Shown: positions 25,433-35,123, counted from the stretch's first letter. The stretch: DNA of 64,000 bases from Hymenobacter piscis (GCF_018760735.1 NZ_JAHHZN010000021.1:1-64000); one strand, 5' to 3'. Notes: generated from the letters alone by a model not told the origin. A program made the numbers and translations.

Positions 25433-26823
25433 ACCAACTGCTGGGTGCCGCCGCTGCTTTGTACCGAGTAGAGGCCGGGCCTGAGGCCTTCCACCGAAAA
25501 CGTGAACCGGGTCTGGGCGGCGGGGAAACGGGTGGTGCGCACGGTGCGGCCCAGGGCGTCGCGAACCAGGACGGTGGCACCCGCGGCGGCCGGGGCGGGC
25601 AGCTCCAGCGTGACGGTGCGGCGGGCCGGGTTGGGCCAGAGGCGTAGCCGGGCCGCGGCGTTGCTTTTGGTGGAGGTGGCCACGTAGGCCCGGTTTTCGA
25701 GCACCAGAATCCGGTCGTCGGGGGCGGCGGGGTTGCCGCGGCCGTCGCGGTTGCTGGTGCCCACGTAGAGGCGGCCCTGGGGCGAGATGCAGATGGAGCG
25801 CAGGCGGCCGAAGCCGGTGAGGTAGTCGGTGCGGGACGTTACGGCGTCGCCGGCGGCGTTCAGGGGCAGGTCGGTGAGGCGGGAGGCCTTGAGCGAGGTC
25901 AGCAGCAGGTGGTTCTGCCAGCCCGGAATGGCGGGGGAGGTATAGTAGGCGAGGCCCGCCACGGCCAGGGTGGGCGTCCAGGTGGTGAGGGGCTCACGCA
26001 CGTTGTTCTGGGCGCAGAAGGCCGTTTCCGTGGTCTGGTCGCAGTAGCCTTCCACCGTGGGCCAACCGTAGTTGCGGCCGGCCTCGATGAGGTTGAGCTC
26101 GTCGTCGCTGCTGGCCCCGTGTTCCGAGCTGTAGATGCGGCCCGCGGGACCGAGCGCGAGGCCCTGGGGGTTGCGGTGGCCGAGCGTGTACACTAGGCTG
26201 CCGGGGACGGGGTTGTTGGCCGGCACGGTGCCATCGAGGTTGAGGCGCAGGATTTTGCCGTTCAGCGAGGCCGGGTTCTGGGCCTGGGGCCGCTGCTGGG
26301 CGTCGCCGGTGCTCATGAGCAGGGTGCGGTCGGGCAGCAGCAGCAGGCGGGAGCCGCTGTGGGTGCTGGTAGCCGGAATGTTGCCCAGCAGCACCAGGGG
26401 CGCACCCAGCGTGCCGTTGGCATAGGTCAGGCGCACGAGCTTTTCGAGGTAGGTGCCGTTGTCGGTGTAGTTGTAGACCACGTACACGTAGGGCGAGGTA
26501 GTAAACTCGGGGTGAAGCACCATGCCCAGCAGCCCGCCCTCGGAGGAAGTGGAAACGTCGGGTAGCGTAAGCAGCGGCGTTACGGCCCCCGTGGCGGGGT
26601 CCACGCGGCTGATGCGGCCGCCGCGCTCGGTCATCCAGATGAAGTTATCGGGCCCCCAGACCAGCTCCCAGGGCACGCTCAGGCCGGTCGTCAGGGCCGA
26701 AACCGTGACGGTGGTGCTGCCGACCGGGAAGGTGGCCAGGGCGGGCGGAGTCGTCTGGGCCCGGGTCAGGACCGGGCTGGCCAACAGGAAAGTGGCAGTC
26801 AGAAGAGCGTTCAGATGTTTCAT
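25423..26823 (-). CDS. PQQ-type sugar dehydrogenase-like secreted protein with type IX sorting domain
   Basis: The protein has 466 residues from the ATG at 26823, giving a signal peptide (MKHLNALLTATFLLASPVLTRAQ). Residues about 30-370 form a six-bladed beta-propeller of the soluble glucose/sorbosone dehydrogenase family, with GLSVPWELVWGPDNFIWMTE, NPASLNGKILRLN, GHRNPQGLALGP and SSEHGASSDDELNLIEAGRNYGWP. The His, Gln and Arg positions expected around PQQ are partly present, but cofactor use is not proven. Residues about 385-466 (LRLWPNPARRTVTLELPA ... GLYSVQSSGGTQQLVVE) are a type A sorting domain, so the protein should be exported by the type IX system and anchored or released outside. Confidence 0.9.
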   Translation of the reverse strand: MKHLNALLTATFLLASPVLTRAQTTPPALATFPVGSTTVTVSALTTGLSVPWELVWGPDNFIWMTERGGRISRVDPATGAVTPLLTLPDVSTSSEGGLLGMVLHPEFTTSPYVYVVYNYTDNGTYLEKLVRLTYANGTLGAPLVLLGNIPATSTHSGSRLLLLPDRTLLMSTGDAQQRPQAQNPASLNGKILRLNLDGTVPANNPVPGSLVYTLGHRNPQGLALGPAGRIYSSEHGASSDDELNLIEAGRNYGWPTVEGYCDQTTETAFCAQNNVREPLTTWTPTLAVAGLAYYTSPAIPGWQNHLLLTSLKASRLTDLPLNAAGDAVTSRTDYLTGFGRLRSICISPQGRLYVGTSNRDGRGNPAAPDDRILVLENRAYVATSTKSNAAARLRLWPNPARRTVTLELPAPAAAGATVLVRDALGRTVRTTRFPAAQTRFTFSVEGLRPGLYSVQSSGGTQQLVVE

Positions 26824-26958
26824 AGTCAGGTGCTTAGAATGGAGAGGCAGTTCAGGAGCTAACGAAGCCCACCAGTTTTTGGATGGTGCCCCGCCGGATT
26901 TTGCCGCCGCCTGCCGTTCTTGGCACCTTACTTCCTGCCCTCTGACTTCGCGCCCGTC

Positions 26959-27393
26959 ATGTTCACCGTCAGCCCCGACCCCGCCCGCCTTGATGTACCC
27001 CTGATTCACCGCTACCTCTCGCAGGAGTCGTACTGGGCCCGGGGCATTCCGCGCGAAACCGTGGACCGGGCCCTGGCCAACTCCCTCAACTTCGGCCTCT
27101 ACGGCCCCGACGGCCGCCAGGCCGCCTTCGCCCGGGTCGTGACGGACTACGCCACCTTTGCCTGGCTCTGCGACGTGTTCGTGCTGCCCGAGTTTCAGGG
27201 CCGGGGCCTGGGCAAGCAGCTCATGCAGGCCGTTTTTGCCCACCCCGACCTCCAGGACCTGCGCCGCTTCCTGCTCGCCACCCTCGACGCCCACGGCCTC
27301 TACCGCCGTTTCGGCTTCCAGGACCTGGCCGCGCCGGATCGGTACCTGGAAATCAAGAAACTGAATCCGTACGGGGTGCCAACGGGGAATTAG
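26959..27393 (+). CDS. GNAT-family N-acetyltransferase
   Basis: The protein has 144 residues from the ATG at 26959 (MFTVSPDPARLDVPLIHRYL). The acetyl-CoA-binding motif A is visible as VFVLPEFQGRGLGKQLMQAV (Q-G-R-G-x-G), preceded by ARVVTDYATFAWLCDVF and followed by LATLDAHGLYRRFGF. It is a small cytoplasmic enzyme, and the acceptor is unknown. It resembles GNAT proteins typically annotated as YitI/ElaA-type without a known substrate. The stop codon TAG lies inside the left arm of the following repeat. Confidence 0.92.
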   Translation: MFTVSPDPARLDVPLIHRYLSQESYWARGIPRETVDRALANSLNFGLYGPDGRQAAFARVVTDYATFAWLCDVFVLPEFQGRGLGKQLMQAVFAHPDLQDLRRFLLATLDAHGLYRRFGFQDLAAPDRYLEIKKLNPYGVPTGN

Positions 27394-27541
27394 AAAGTTA
27401 AGAAGTTGGGAAGTTAGAAAGTGAGCGAAGATGAGGCAAGAAGCTTTCGATTGACTCACCGCTACCGACTTTATCAGAGACGATATGCTCCCAGCGCATC
27501 CTTCTAACTTTCTAACTTAGAAACTTCCCAACTTTCTAACT
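27389..27541. repeat. Inverted repeat built of AACTTTCTAACTT words
   Basis: The left arm 27389-27422 is made of GAAAGTTAAGAAGTTGGGAA-like words, the right arm 27508-27541 of CTTTCTAACTTAGAAACTTC-like words. The words pair, but their order differs between the arms, so the hairpin is imperfect. The arm GC content is far below that of the flanking genes. The left arm carries the GNAT stop codon, and the right arm ends 5 bp before the HD gene. Confidence 0.8.
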
Positions 27542-27545
27542 CCGC

Positions 27546-28163
27546 ATGCAAACCCACTGGAACGCCCTCGTAACGCCTCTGCTGCCCGATACCGCCCTCC
27601 GCGACGACACCTACCGGCAGCTCGAATCTGCCTACTCCGGCCCCGGCCGCCACTACCACAACCTGACCCACATCCGGGCTCTGCTCGATACGGTGGACCA
27701 GCACGCCGCCCTGGTCCACGACCGGGCGGTGGTGGAGCTGGCCATCTGGTTTCACGACGCGGTATATGATTACCGGTCGGCGGAAAACGAAATCCGCAGT
27801 GCCGCGCTGGCCCGGCAGTTTCTGGCCCGTACCACGCTCAGCCCCGAGCAGCAGGCGCGGGTGGCCTACCTTATCGAGTGTACGGCCCGCCACACCGCCC
27901 GCCACGCCCCGGCCCCCGATCTGGATTTCTTCCTCGATGCCGACCTGCAAATCCTGGGGGCGGCGGAAGCTGATTACGCTGAATACGCCCGGCAGATACG
28001 CCAGGAGTACCGCCTCATCCCCGGTTTTCTGTACCGCCGCGGCCGCCGCAAGGTGCTGGAGCAGCTGCTGAATACGCCCGTCCTCTACTGCACCCCGGAG
28101 TTTCGGGCGCGGCTGGATGCGGCGGCCCGCCGGAATCTGCGGTGGGAGTTGGCGGGGTTGTAG
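27546..28163 (+). CDS. HD-superfamily metal-dependent phosphohydrolase-like protein
   Basis: A 205-residue cytoplasmic protein. The conserved metal ligands of the HD fold appear as GRHYHNLTHI (His), IWFHDAVYD (the HD pair) and the later Glu/His segment IECTARHTARH and FLDADLQILG (Asp). This matches the COG4339 group of predicted HD hydrolases of about 200 residues. Its substrate is unknown, although members of the wider family cleave nucleotides. The ATG at 27546 lies directly after a repeat arm, so its translation signal is within or next to the repeat. Confidence 0.88.
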   Translation: MQTHWNALVTPLLPDTALRDDTYRQLESAYSGPGRHYHNLTHIRALLDTVDQHAALVHDRAVVELAIWFHDAVYDYRSAENEIRSAALARQFLARTTLSPEQQARVAYLIECTARHTARHAPAPDLDFFLDADLQILGAAEADYAEYARQIRQEYRLIPGFLYRRGRRKVLEQLLNTPVLYCTPEFRARLDAAARRNLRWELAGL

Positions 28164-28186
28164 GGTGATGCACGCGCCTACCGGAG

Positions 28187-28762
28187 CTACTTACCGGGCA
28201 ACAAATAGCTCGCTTGCATTTGGAACACGTTGTTGCGTGGTCCTTGCGGGGTAACTTGGGTAAAGTCATGAGCATAGCGCAGGCCCAACCCCAGCCCCAT
28301 CGGCAGCCGGTAGCCAATGCCGGCGAGGGCACCTGCCGCCAGTCGGTTATGGGAGCTTACATCGGTGTAAGTGCCCGTGGGCCCCTCGTTCCGAACGGCC
28401 AGCAGGTAGCTGACTTGTGGGCCGAGTTCGAAGAACAGCCCGCCTGCCTTGATTCGGGCCAGCAACGGGACATCGAGATAATGGAGCCGGTCGGTATTAC
28501 TGCCAGCATAAAAGGAGTCTTTCGCACCCTTAGCCGAGTAAAGTAGCTCAGGTTGAAACGCCAAAAAATCATCGGCCGACAAGGGAATCTGTGCGAACAC
28601 GCCCGCCGCGGGGCCGAGCAGCCAGCCGGGGTCTTCAAGGTAGAAGGAGAGACGGCTGTAATTGAGGCCGCCCTTCAATCCGAGCCGGACGTTCTGGGCG
28701 TTGGCAGGTGCGGCCACGCCGAGGGCCAATAGCGCCAAGGTAGATAACAGGATAGTTTTCAT
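28187..28762 (-). CDS. Small outer-membrane beta-barrel (porin-like) protein
   Basis: The protein has 191 residues from the ATG at 28762, giving a signal peptide (MKTILLSTLALLALGVAAPANAQ). The mature part starts NVRLGLKGGLNYSRLSF and contains alternating strands (FLAFQPELLYSAKGAK, YLDVPLLARIKAGGLFFELGPQVSYLLA, GLGLGLRYAHDFTQV) with a final Q-A-S-Y-L. These are the features of the PorT-like eight-stranded barrel family common in Bacteroidota. The function is unknown. The gene is convergent with the HD gene, with a gap of only 23 bp. Confidence 0.88.
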   Translation of the reverse strand: MKTILLSTLALLALGVAAPANAQNVRLGLKGGLNYSRLSFYLEDPGWLLGPAAGVFAQIPLSADDFLAFQPELLYSAKGAKDSFYAGSNTDRLHYLDVPLLARIKAGGLFFELGPQVSYLLAVRNEGPTGTYTDVSSHNRLAAGALAGIGYRLPMGLGLGLRYAHDFTQVTPQGPRNNVFQMQASYLLPGK

Positions 28763-28936
28763 AGGAGGGTTGATAGCGTGTTGAAGGAAGGAGTAATACC
28801 GGCTGACGCCCGGAAATCGAGCGATATTACAATCATCTTCCAGAAATGACAACCGGCCTGGATCTGCTGGCTTCGGCAACGTCGCGCGGCTAATCGTGTC
28901 TGTGAGATACTCCTTCCTCGCTTAGTAGATTTGTTG

Positions 28937-31408
28937 ATGCCTGAAATCCGCCTTTTCGGCCTGCTGCTAATGGTAGCCGCCCCGACTTTTGCCCCAACCA
29001 CTGCTGCCCAAGCCCAGCAGCTGGCCCCGCTCACCGTGGAGAAAATAATGCGCGACCCGGCCCAGTGGCTCGGCACCTCGCCCTCCAACATTTCCTGGGC
29101 CGCGGATGGCAAGGCCATCTACTTCAGCTGGAACCCCGAAAAGGCCCGCCGCGACTCGCTCTACCGCATCGGGCCCGGGGGCGGTGCGGCCCGCAAGGTG
29201 AGTCTGCGCGAGCAGCCCGGCCTGCCCGCCGCCGAGGGCGAGTACGACCGGCGCCACGCCCGCAAGCTCTACGAGAAGGCTGGCGACATCTACCTGCTCG
29301 ACCTCAAAACCCAGCGCATCCGGCGCATCACGAACACGGCCGAGCAGGAAACCGACCCCCACTTCGCCCTCCTGGACCAAGCCATCAGCTACACCCGCGG
29401 CGGCAACCTGTTCACCTGGGACCCCGCCACCGGCGAAACGGTCCAGCGCACCGACTTCCGCAAGGGCAACCGCCCGGCTACGGGTGAGCCCACGGATAAA
29501 AGTGAGAAGTTTCTGAAAGCCCAGCAGCTGGCTTTGTTCGAGGTGCTGCGCGGCAAGGACCAGGATGCCCGCGCCCGGCAGCAGCAGCAGAAGGCTTTGG
29601 CCCGGCTGCGGCCCAAGGCCATCTGGCTGGGCACCCAAACGGTGCGCAATCTGCGCCTCGCCCCCGATGGCCGCTACGTGACCTACACCCTGACCCAGGA
29701 ACCTTCGGCCGAGAAAGTGGCCCTGGTGCCCAACTTCGTCACGGCTTCGGGTTTCACCGAAGACATCAACACGCGCACCAAAGTGGGCGCGGCCCAGACC
29801 GCCTACCAGCTGGGCCTCTACGACGTGGGCCGCGACACCACCTTCGTGCTCGGGTATAAGGAATTGCAGGGCCTCGACGAGCAGCCAGCATACCGCCAGG
29901 AGTACCAGCTCAGGGCCCAGGCGCCCGCTCCGGCCGATTCGGCCAAGGCGGCTAAAATGGCCAAAACCGGCAAGCCGGCCACTGAGCAGCGTCGGGTGGT
30001 GCCGTTCGGCCCGTTCTGGTCGCCCGACGGGCAGCACGCCTTCCTCGTCATCCGCAGCACCGATAACAAGGACCGCTGGATTGTGAGCCTCGACCCGGCC
30101 ACCCAGAAAATCAAGCTCCTGGACCGCCAGCACGACGATGCCTGGATTAACGGCCCCGGCATCGGCTACGACGAGGGCAACGTGGGCTGGCTGCCCGATT
30201 CGCGCCACCTCTGGTTCCAGAGTGAGGCCACCGGCTACTCCCACCTCTACACCTACGACATCAGCAGCGGCCAGAAAAAGGCCCTGACCAGCGGCTCGTT
30301 TGAAGTGCAGAAAACCCAGCTCAGCCAGGATGGCAAAACGTGGTACCTGCTGGCCAACAAAACCCACCCCGGCGAGCAGCACCTCTACCGCCTGCCGGTG
30401 GCGGGCGGCGCGCTCACCCAGCTTACCACCCAGCCCGGCGGCTACGACGAGGCCACCCTCTCGCCCGACGAGAAAACCTGGGCCCTGCGCTACAGCACCA
30501 GCAACACGCCCTGGGAGCTGTACACGATGGACAACAAGCCCGGCGCCAAGCTGCGCCGCCTTACCCACAGCACCACCCCCGAGTTTGAGAGCTACGCCTG
30601 GCGCCAGCCCGAGGTGATTGAGTACAAAGCCCGCGACGGGGCCGGCGTGTACTCCCGCCTCTACCGCCCCGCCAACCCGCAGGCCCAGGGGCCGGCCGTG
30701 GTGTTCGTGCACGGCGCGGGTTACCTCCAGAACGCCCACAAGTGGTGGAGCAGTTACTTCCGCGAGTACATGTTCCACAATCTGCTGGTCGACAAGGGCT
30801 ACACGGTGCTCGACATCGACTACCGCGGCTCGGCCGGCTACGGCCGCGACGTGCGCACGGGCATCTACCGCTACATGGGCGGCAAGGACCTCACCGACCA
30901 GGTAGACGGCGCCAAGCTCCTGACCGAGAAATACGGCGTCAGCCCCCAACGAATTGGCATTTACGGCGGCAGCTACGGCGGCTTCATCACCCTGATGGCC
31001 ATGTTCACCCAGCCCGACGTGTTCCAGGCCGGCGCCGCTCTGCGCTCCGTTACCGACTGGGCCCACTACAACCACGGCTACACCGACAACATCCTCAACG
31101 AGCCTTACAACGACTCCTTAGCCTACGCCCGGTCCTCGCCCATCAACTACGCCGCCGGCCTCAAAGGGCACCTGCTCATGTGCCACGGCATGGTCGATAC
31201 CAACGTGCACTTTCAGGATATCGTGCGCCTGAGCCAGCGCCTGATCGAGCTCAAAAAGGAGAACTGGGAGCTGGCCGTCTACCCCGTCGAAAACCACGGC
31301 TTCGTGGAGCCTTCTTCCTGGACCGACGAATACCGCCGGATCCTGAAGCTGTTCGAGGAAAACCTGAAGCCGGCCGGCGCGGCCCCCGGCAGCACGGGCG
31401 GGCAGTAA
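28937..31408 (+). CDS. S9-family prolyl oligopeptidase (DPP IV-like)
   Basis: The protein has 823 residues from the ATG at 28937, giving a signal peptide (MPEIRLFGLLLMVAAPTFA ... AQAQQ). An N-terminal beta-propeller (about 40-560) precedes the alpha/beta hydrolase domain (about 570-815). The catalytic triad is visible: Ser in GIYGGSYGGF (about residue 679), Asp in CHGMVDTNVHF and His in VENHGF. Such enzymes remove dipeptides or cleave short peptides after proline, in the periplasm or at the surface. A low-complexity insert (SAKAAKMAKTGKPATEQRR) interrupts the propeller at about 335-355. The gene is monocistronic. Confidence 0.93.
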   Translation: MPEIRLFGLLLMVAAPTFAPTTAAQAQQLAPLTVEKIMRDPAQWLGTSPSNISWAADGKAIYFSWNPEKARRDSLYRIGPGGGAARKVSLREQPGLPAAEGEYDRRHARKLYEKAGDIYLLDLKTQRIRRITNTAEQETDPHFALLDQAISYTRGGNLFTWDPATGETVQRTDFRKGNRPATGEPTDKSEKFLKAQQLALFEVLRGKDQDARARQQQQKALARLRPKAIWLGTQTVRNLRLAPDGRYVTYTLTQEPSAEKVALVPNFVTASGFTEDINTRTKVGAAQTAYQLGLYDVGRDTTFVLGYKELQGLDEQPAYRQEYQLRAQAPAPADSAKAAKMAKTGKPATEQRRVVPFGPFWSPDGQHAFLVIRSTDNKDRWIVSLDPATQKIKLLDRQHDDAWINGPGIGYDEGNVGWLPDSRHLWFQSEATGYSHLYTYDISSGQKKALTSGSFEVQKTQLSQDGKTWYLLANKTHPGEQHLYRLPVAGGALTQLTTQPGGYDEATLSPDEKTWALRYSTSNTPWELYTMDNKPGAKLRRLTHSTTPEFESYAWRQPEVIEYKARDGAGVYSRLYRPANPQAQGPAVVFVHGAGYLQNAHKWWSSYFREYMFHNLLVDKGYTVLDIDYRGSAGYGRDVRTGIYRYMGGKDLTDQVDGAKLLTEKYGVSPQRIGIYGGSYGGFITLMAMFTQPDVFQAGAALRSVTDWAHYNHGYTDNILNEPYNDSLAYARSSPINYAAGLKGHLLMCHGMVDTNVHFQDIVRLSQRLIELKKENWELAVYPVENHGFVEPSSWTDEYRRILKLFEENLKPAGAAPGSTGGQ

Positions 31409-31560
31409 GGCCCGGATTATTGTAGCGGGCTGCCAGCCTGACGCAGGCAAAGCCGCCTGAGGTCCGACGCCGTTTGCTCCGGGGCGTGGAAGTGAATTTC
31501 CTATGGCACCAGAGACGTGGCGCAGCGTAATTTCGGCCGTTCGTCAGCTTACCTCTAAAA

Positions 31561-32799
31561 ATGCCCTCTTCAATCAGCCGCCTTCTCCGCTACACCTTGC
31601 TGATACTGGTGGCTACGGCTTCGTTCTGGTTTTCACCCGCCCCGCGCACTGACGGCGAGTACTGCGGCACCTACCTGCACCTGACGTCTTTTGCCGGCTT
31701 CACGGCCAATTGCGACGGGTTTGTGTACATGGAAGATGCCCGCCAGCCGGCCCGCCTGCTCGAGCCGCGTGAGGTCCGGCAGTCGCGGCCGTTGTTTATT
31801 CTGTTGGGCACGGCCGTGGGCTACCCGGTTACCTGGGCGGTACAGGGCCTGCAGCGCAGCGGCCTGCTCCCGGCTGGCCTGGTGCAGAAGCTGCCCGCCA
31901 AGTACCAGCCTTTGCTGGGATTTTACATCGGGTACGTTTTGCTGAACTACGCGGTGCTGCTGGCGGCGCTGCTGTTGTTTCGGCACCTGTACTACCGCCT
32001 CACGGCCGGGCAGGGAAGCCCCTGGGTACTGGCCGGCCTGCTGGTTGTGCTGGTGTCGAATCAGATTACCAAAGCCTTTTTCTGGACGGTGCACCAGCAG
32101 ATGTTCACTTTCCTGGTGCCGCCACTGCTGCTCTGCACGGCACTGCAGCTGCGCAACTCGGCGCGGTGGCGGGCGCGGCTGCCGGGGCTGGCCGTATTGG
32201 GCGGGTTGCTGGCGCTGGTGTATGGCAGCTTCGTGCTGGCGCTGCCGGTCCTGCTGTACGGTGCCTGGCGGCCGCGGCCCCCACGCCTGCCGCTACGGCT
32301 GCTGGGGCTGGTCGTGTTATTCCTGCTGCCTACCCTCAGTTGGATTGCCCTGCTCCAGCTGCGCGGCGTCACGTACTACAACCACGAAGCCGTAGCCTAC
32401 AACCAGCTGGTATGGCTACGCGCGGCCTGGCAGCAGCCCTTCCCGGAGTTTTTGGCGCTGGCGGGTGCCAATCTGCGGCAGTTTGCGGCTACGCTGCCCG
32501 CCATCGGGCTGTGGCTGGCGGTGGGCCTGGGAGCGGGATGGCGCTGGTACCAAACCGGATTGTCCGGCCCGGCCGGCCTTCCTGAACTGGTGGGTCTGCT
32601 GCTGCTGCAACTCGTGTTTCTGGCCGGTTTGGGCTACTACCAGGAGCGACTCACCTTCATGCTGGTGCCGCTGCTGTTGCTGCTGCTGGCGGGCGCGCTG
32701 GCCCGGCGGCCGCCGGGCCGCGTCGGAGTGGGGCTGCTGACTGCGGCGGCCCTGAGCTGGCACGTCTGGCAGGTTGTCAGCTACGGACCGTTTTCTTAG
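31561..32799 (+). CDS. Polytopic membrane protein of unknown function
   Basis: A 412-residue protein. After a first membrane segment (LLRYTLLILVATASFWF) there is a short extracytoplasmic loop with two Cys (GEYCGTYLHL, FTANCDGF), then eight to nine further hydrophobic segments such as LLGFYIGYVLLNYAVLLAALLLF and LGGLLALVYGSFVLALPVLL. The loop-then-multiple-TM plan resembles C-type glycosyltransferases, but I see no acidic catalytic motif in the first loop other than the RTDGEYC segment. It is therefore left as unknown. It lies between a peptidase and a convergent PAP2 gene. Confidence 0.75.
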   Translation: MPSSISRLLRYTLLILVATASFWFSPAPRTDGEYCGTYLHLTSFAGFTANCDGFVYMEDARQPARLLEPREVRQSRPLFILLGTAVGYPVTWAVQGLQRSGLLPAGLVQKLPAKYQPLLGFYIGYVLLNYAVLLAALLLFRHLYYRLTAGQGSPWVLAGLLVVLVSNQITKAFFWTVHQQMFTFLVPPLLLCTALQLRNSARWRARLPGLAVLGGLLALVYGSFVLALPVLLYGAWRPRPPRLPLRLLGLVVLFLLPTLSWIALLQLRGVTYYNHEAVAYNQLVWLRAAWQQPFPEFLALAGANLRQFAATLPAIGLWLAVGLGAGWRWYQTGLSGPAGLPELVGLLLLQLVFLAGLGYYQERLTFMLVPLLLLLLAGALARRPPGRVGVGLLTAAALSWHVWQVVSYGPFS

Positions 32800-32823
32800 A
32801 GCAACTGTAGGGCCGCAAACCGG

Positions 32824-33648
32824 CTACAGCCGCTTGGTAAGCAGCAGGCCGCTGTAGGCGTGGCCGTTCACGTTCAGGCCCCGCACGGGCAGCAAACCCA
32901 GGCCCCGGCCGTTTTTCTTATGCAGCTGCGGAATCAGGATGCCCGAGGCGGCGCCCACCGCGTAGCCCACGATGTTATCGGAGAGGAAGTGCTTGCCGGC
33001 CCTGAGGCGGGTGTAGCCCTGCGCGGCCGGCACCAGGGCGGCGGCGGTCCAGATCAGGGGCTCGGCGGCGGTGCCGGGGTTGAAATCGTGGTAGACCTTG
33101 GCGGCGAAGAACGTGGCCGTGGCCGTGTGGGCCGTGTGGCCGGCGAAGAAGGAGTTGGTGGAAATCTTGCTGTTGCGGTCGCCTCCCCCTTCGGTACCGT
33201 ACAGAAACGGCCGGTAGCGGGTCACGTTCCCAATGGTGAGGGTAAAGGTGGCGTCGGTGGCCAGCATGGTTTCGAGGTAGAGCGCCAGCACCTGCCCGTA
33301 GCTGCCGCGGATATCCTGGTTGAGGGCCAGCAGGGCCGGGGCCACCAGTAACGAGGGATACACAATCAGGTCGCCCGCTGTCTGGGCCGAGGTGCTGTAG
33401 TAGCCTGCCGAAAACCGGTCGAACTTGGGCACGTCGTTCTTGTTGAGGGCAGCCAGCTGGGCATCGGTCAGGCCGTCCTTCTGCTGCACCAGGTACAGGC
33501 CCGTGGCGCTGGCCAGGCCCAGACCCAGAATAACCGGTCCGTCCACGGCCAGGCGCGTCTGGTACGGGGAAGAAGTGCGCTGGGCGTGGGCCGCCGCCGG
33601 GTTCAGCAGTAGTAGCAGTGGCAGCAGGGGAGCTAAAAGTCGTTTCAT
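32824..33648 (-). CDS. PAP2-family phosphatase
   Basis: A 274-residue protein with a signal peptide (MKRLLAPLLPLLLLLNPAAAHAQ). The three PAP2 signature regions are visible: NVTRYRPFLYG (R-P of motif 1), NSFFAGHTAHTATATF (motif 2, SG-H variant FAGH) and LRAGKHFLSDNIVGYAVG (motif 3 with R, H and D). The enzymes dephosphorylate lipid phosphates or undecaprenyl pyrophosphate on the periplasmic side of the membrane. With few hydrophobic segments, this one resembles the soluble periplasmic acid-phosphatase-like Bacteroidota form. Confidence 0.88.
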   Translation of the reverse strand: MKRLLAPLLPLLLLLNPAAAHAQRTSSPYQTRLAVDGPVILGLGLASATGLYLVQQKDGLTDAQLAALNKNDVPKFDRFSAGYYSTSAQTAGDLIVYPSLLVAPALLALNQDIRGSYGQVLALYLETMLATDATFTLTIGNVTRYRPFLYGTEGGGDRNSKISTNSFFAGHTAHTATATFFAAKVYHDFNPGTAAEPLIWTAAALVPAAQGYTRLRAGKHFLSDNIVGYAVGAASGILIPQLHKKNGRGLGLLPVRGLNVNGHAYSGLLLTKRL

Positions 33649-33775
33649 GCGGGGAGGGAAGAGGCGAAAAATTGTTTGGGACCTCTAAACGAAACCGGGC
33701 GTTGCGGGTTGGAGGTAGGCGCAAACAAGCGGGTCGGTTTTGGCAAATGGCTTCGGCTAACTTCCGTAAAACTCG

Positions 33776-33783
33776 TAGCTTTG
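33776..33783 (+). promoter_or_regulatory. -7 box of the metK promoter
   Basis: TAGCTTTG fits TAnnTTTG and lies 77 bp before the metK ATG. TTCGG at 33752-33756 is a weak -33 candidate. The leader contains no SAM riboswitch core that I can recognise. Confidence 0.5.
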
Positions 33784-33860
33784 CGGCCCCACGCTGGCGC
33801 TCTGGCCGCACCGGGGCAGGGGCTGCCGGCCTCTCGCGTACTTCTACCTTTTCCTAGCTG

Positions 33861-35123
33861 ATGCCCTACCTGTTCACTTCCGAATCTGTTTCGGAAGGCC
33901 ACCCTGATAAAGTAGCCGACCAGATTTCCGACGCCATCCTCGACGAATATCTGCGCCAGGACCCCGCCGCAAAAGTGGCCTGCGAAACCCTGGTAACCAC
34001 CGATTTTGCGCTGGTTGCCGGCGAAATAAAATCGACGGCCCACGTGGAGGCGGAGCCCATTATCCGGGAAGTGATTCGTCGCATCGGCTATAACAAGCCC
34101 GAATACCTGTTCAATGCCGATACGTGCGAGGTGATGAACCGCCTGCACGAGCAGTCGCCCGACATCAACCAGGGCGTGGTGCGGGCCACGGCCGAGGAGC
34201 AGGGCGCCGGCGACCAGGGCATGATGTTCGGGTACGCTACCAAGGAAACGGCCAACTACATGCCCCTGGCTCTCGACCTTTCGCACCGGTTGCTGCGCGA
34301 GCTGTCGGCCATTCGCAAGGCCGGGCAGGAAATGACCTACCTGCGCCCCGATGCCAAAAGCCAGGTCACCATCCGCTACGCCGACGACAACACGCCCGAG
34401 GCCATCGAAACCATCGTGGTCAGCACCCAGCACGATGAGTTTGCCGCCACGGAGGCCGAGATGCTGCGCCAGATCGACGAGGATATCCGCACCATTCTGG
34501 TGCCCCGCGTGAAGGCCCAGCTCGATGCCGACACCCAGGCCCTGTTCACCACCGACATTACCTACCACATCAACCCCACCGGCAAGTTCGTCATCGGGGG
34601 GCCCCACGGCGACTCGGGCCTGACCGGCCGCAAAATCATCGTGGACACCTACGGTGGCAAAGGAGCCCACGGCGGCGGCGCCTTCTCCGGCAAGGATTCG
34701 AGCAAGGTCGACCGCTCGGCCGCTTACGCGGCCCGTCATATCGCCAAAAACCTGGTAGCCGCCGGTGTGGCCGATCAGGTACTCGTGCAGGTGGCCTACG
34801 CTATTGGCGTAGCCCAGCCCGTGGGTGTGTTCGTGACCACCTATGGCACGACCAACGCCACTGGCCCGAACGGCGAGAAGCTCACCGACGGTCAGGTTGC
34901 CGAAAAGGTGCAGCGCCTCTTCGACCTGCGTCCGTATGCCATTGTGCAGCGTTTGGGCTTGCAGAACCCCATCTTTGCCGAGTCGGCCGCCTATGGCCAT
35001 ATGGGCCGCGAGGCGGGCTCCAAAACCGTTACCCTGCCCGACGGCAGCACCAAAACGGTGGAAACCTTTACCTGGGAAAAGCTCGACTACGTGGACCGCA
35101 TCAAAGCCGAATTTGGCTTGTAG
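33861..35123 (+). CDS. metK: S-adenosylmethionine synthase
   Basis: This enzyme makes S-adenosylmethionine from methionine and ATP in the cytoplasm. It has 420 residues, slightly longer than the 384-residue E. coli enzyme, as usual in Bacteroidota. Signatures are MPYLFTSESVSEGHPDKVADQISDAILD at the N-terminus, the hexapeptide-type GAGDQGMMFGYAT (ATP binding), GRKIIVDTYGG and the P-loop-like GGGAFSGKDSSKVDRSAAYAAR. The ATG at 33861 directly opens the conserved start. A strong intrinsic terminator follows 31 bp after the stop codon. Confidence 0.98.
   Translation: MPYLFTSESVSEGHPDKVADQISDAILDEYLRQDPAAKVACETLVTTDFALVAGEIKSTAHVEAEPIIREVIRRIGYNKPEYLFNADTCEVMNRLHEQSPDINQGVVRATAEEQGAGDQGMMFGYATKETANYMPLALDLSHRLLRELSAIRKAGQEMTYLRPDAKSQVTIRYADDNTPEAIETIVVSTQHDEFAATEAEMLRQIDEDIRTILVPRVKAQLDADTQALFTTDITYHINPTGKFVIGGPHGDSGLTGRKIIVDTYGGKGAHGGGAFSGKDSSKVDRSAAYAARHIAKNLVAAGVADQVLVQVAYAIGVAQPVGVFVTTYGTTNATGPNGEKLTDGQVAEKVQRLFDLRPYAIVQRLGLQNPIFAESAAYGHMGREAGSKTVTLPDGSTKTVETFTWEKLDYVDRIKAEFGL

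Noticed and set aside
33649..33860. SAM riboswitch before metK
   Set aside because: I cannot find the conserved helices or core bases of the known SAM classes. Only a -7 box and a short leader are visible.
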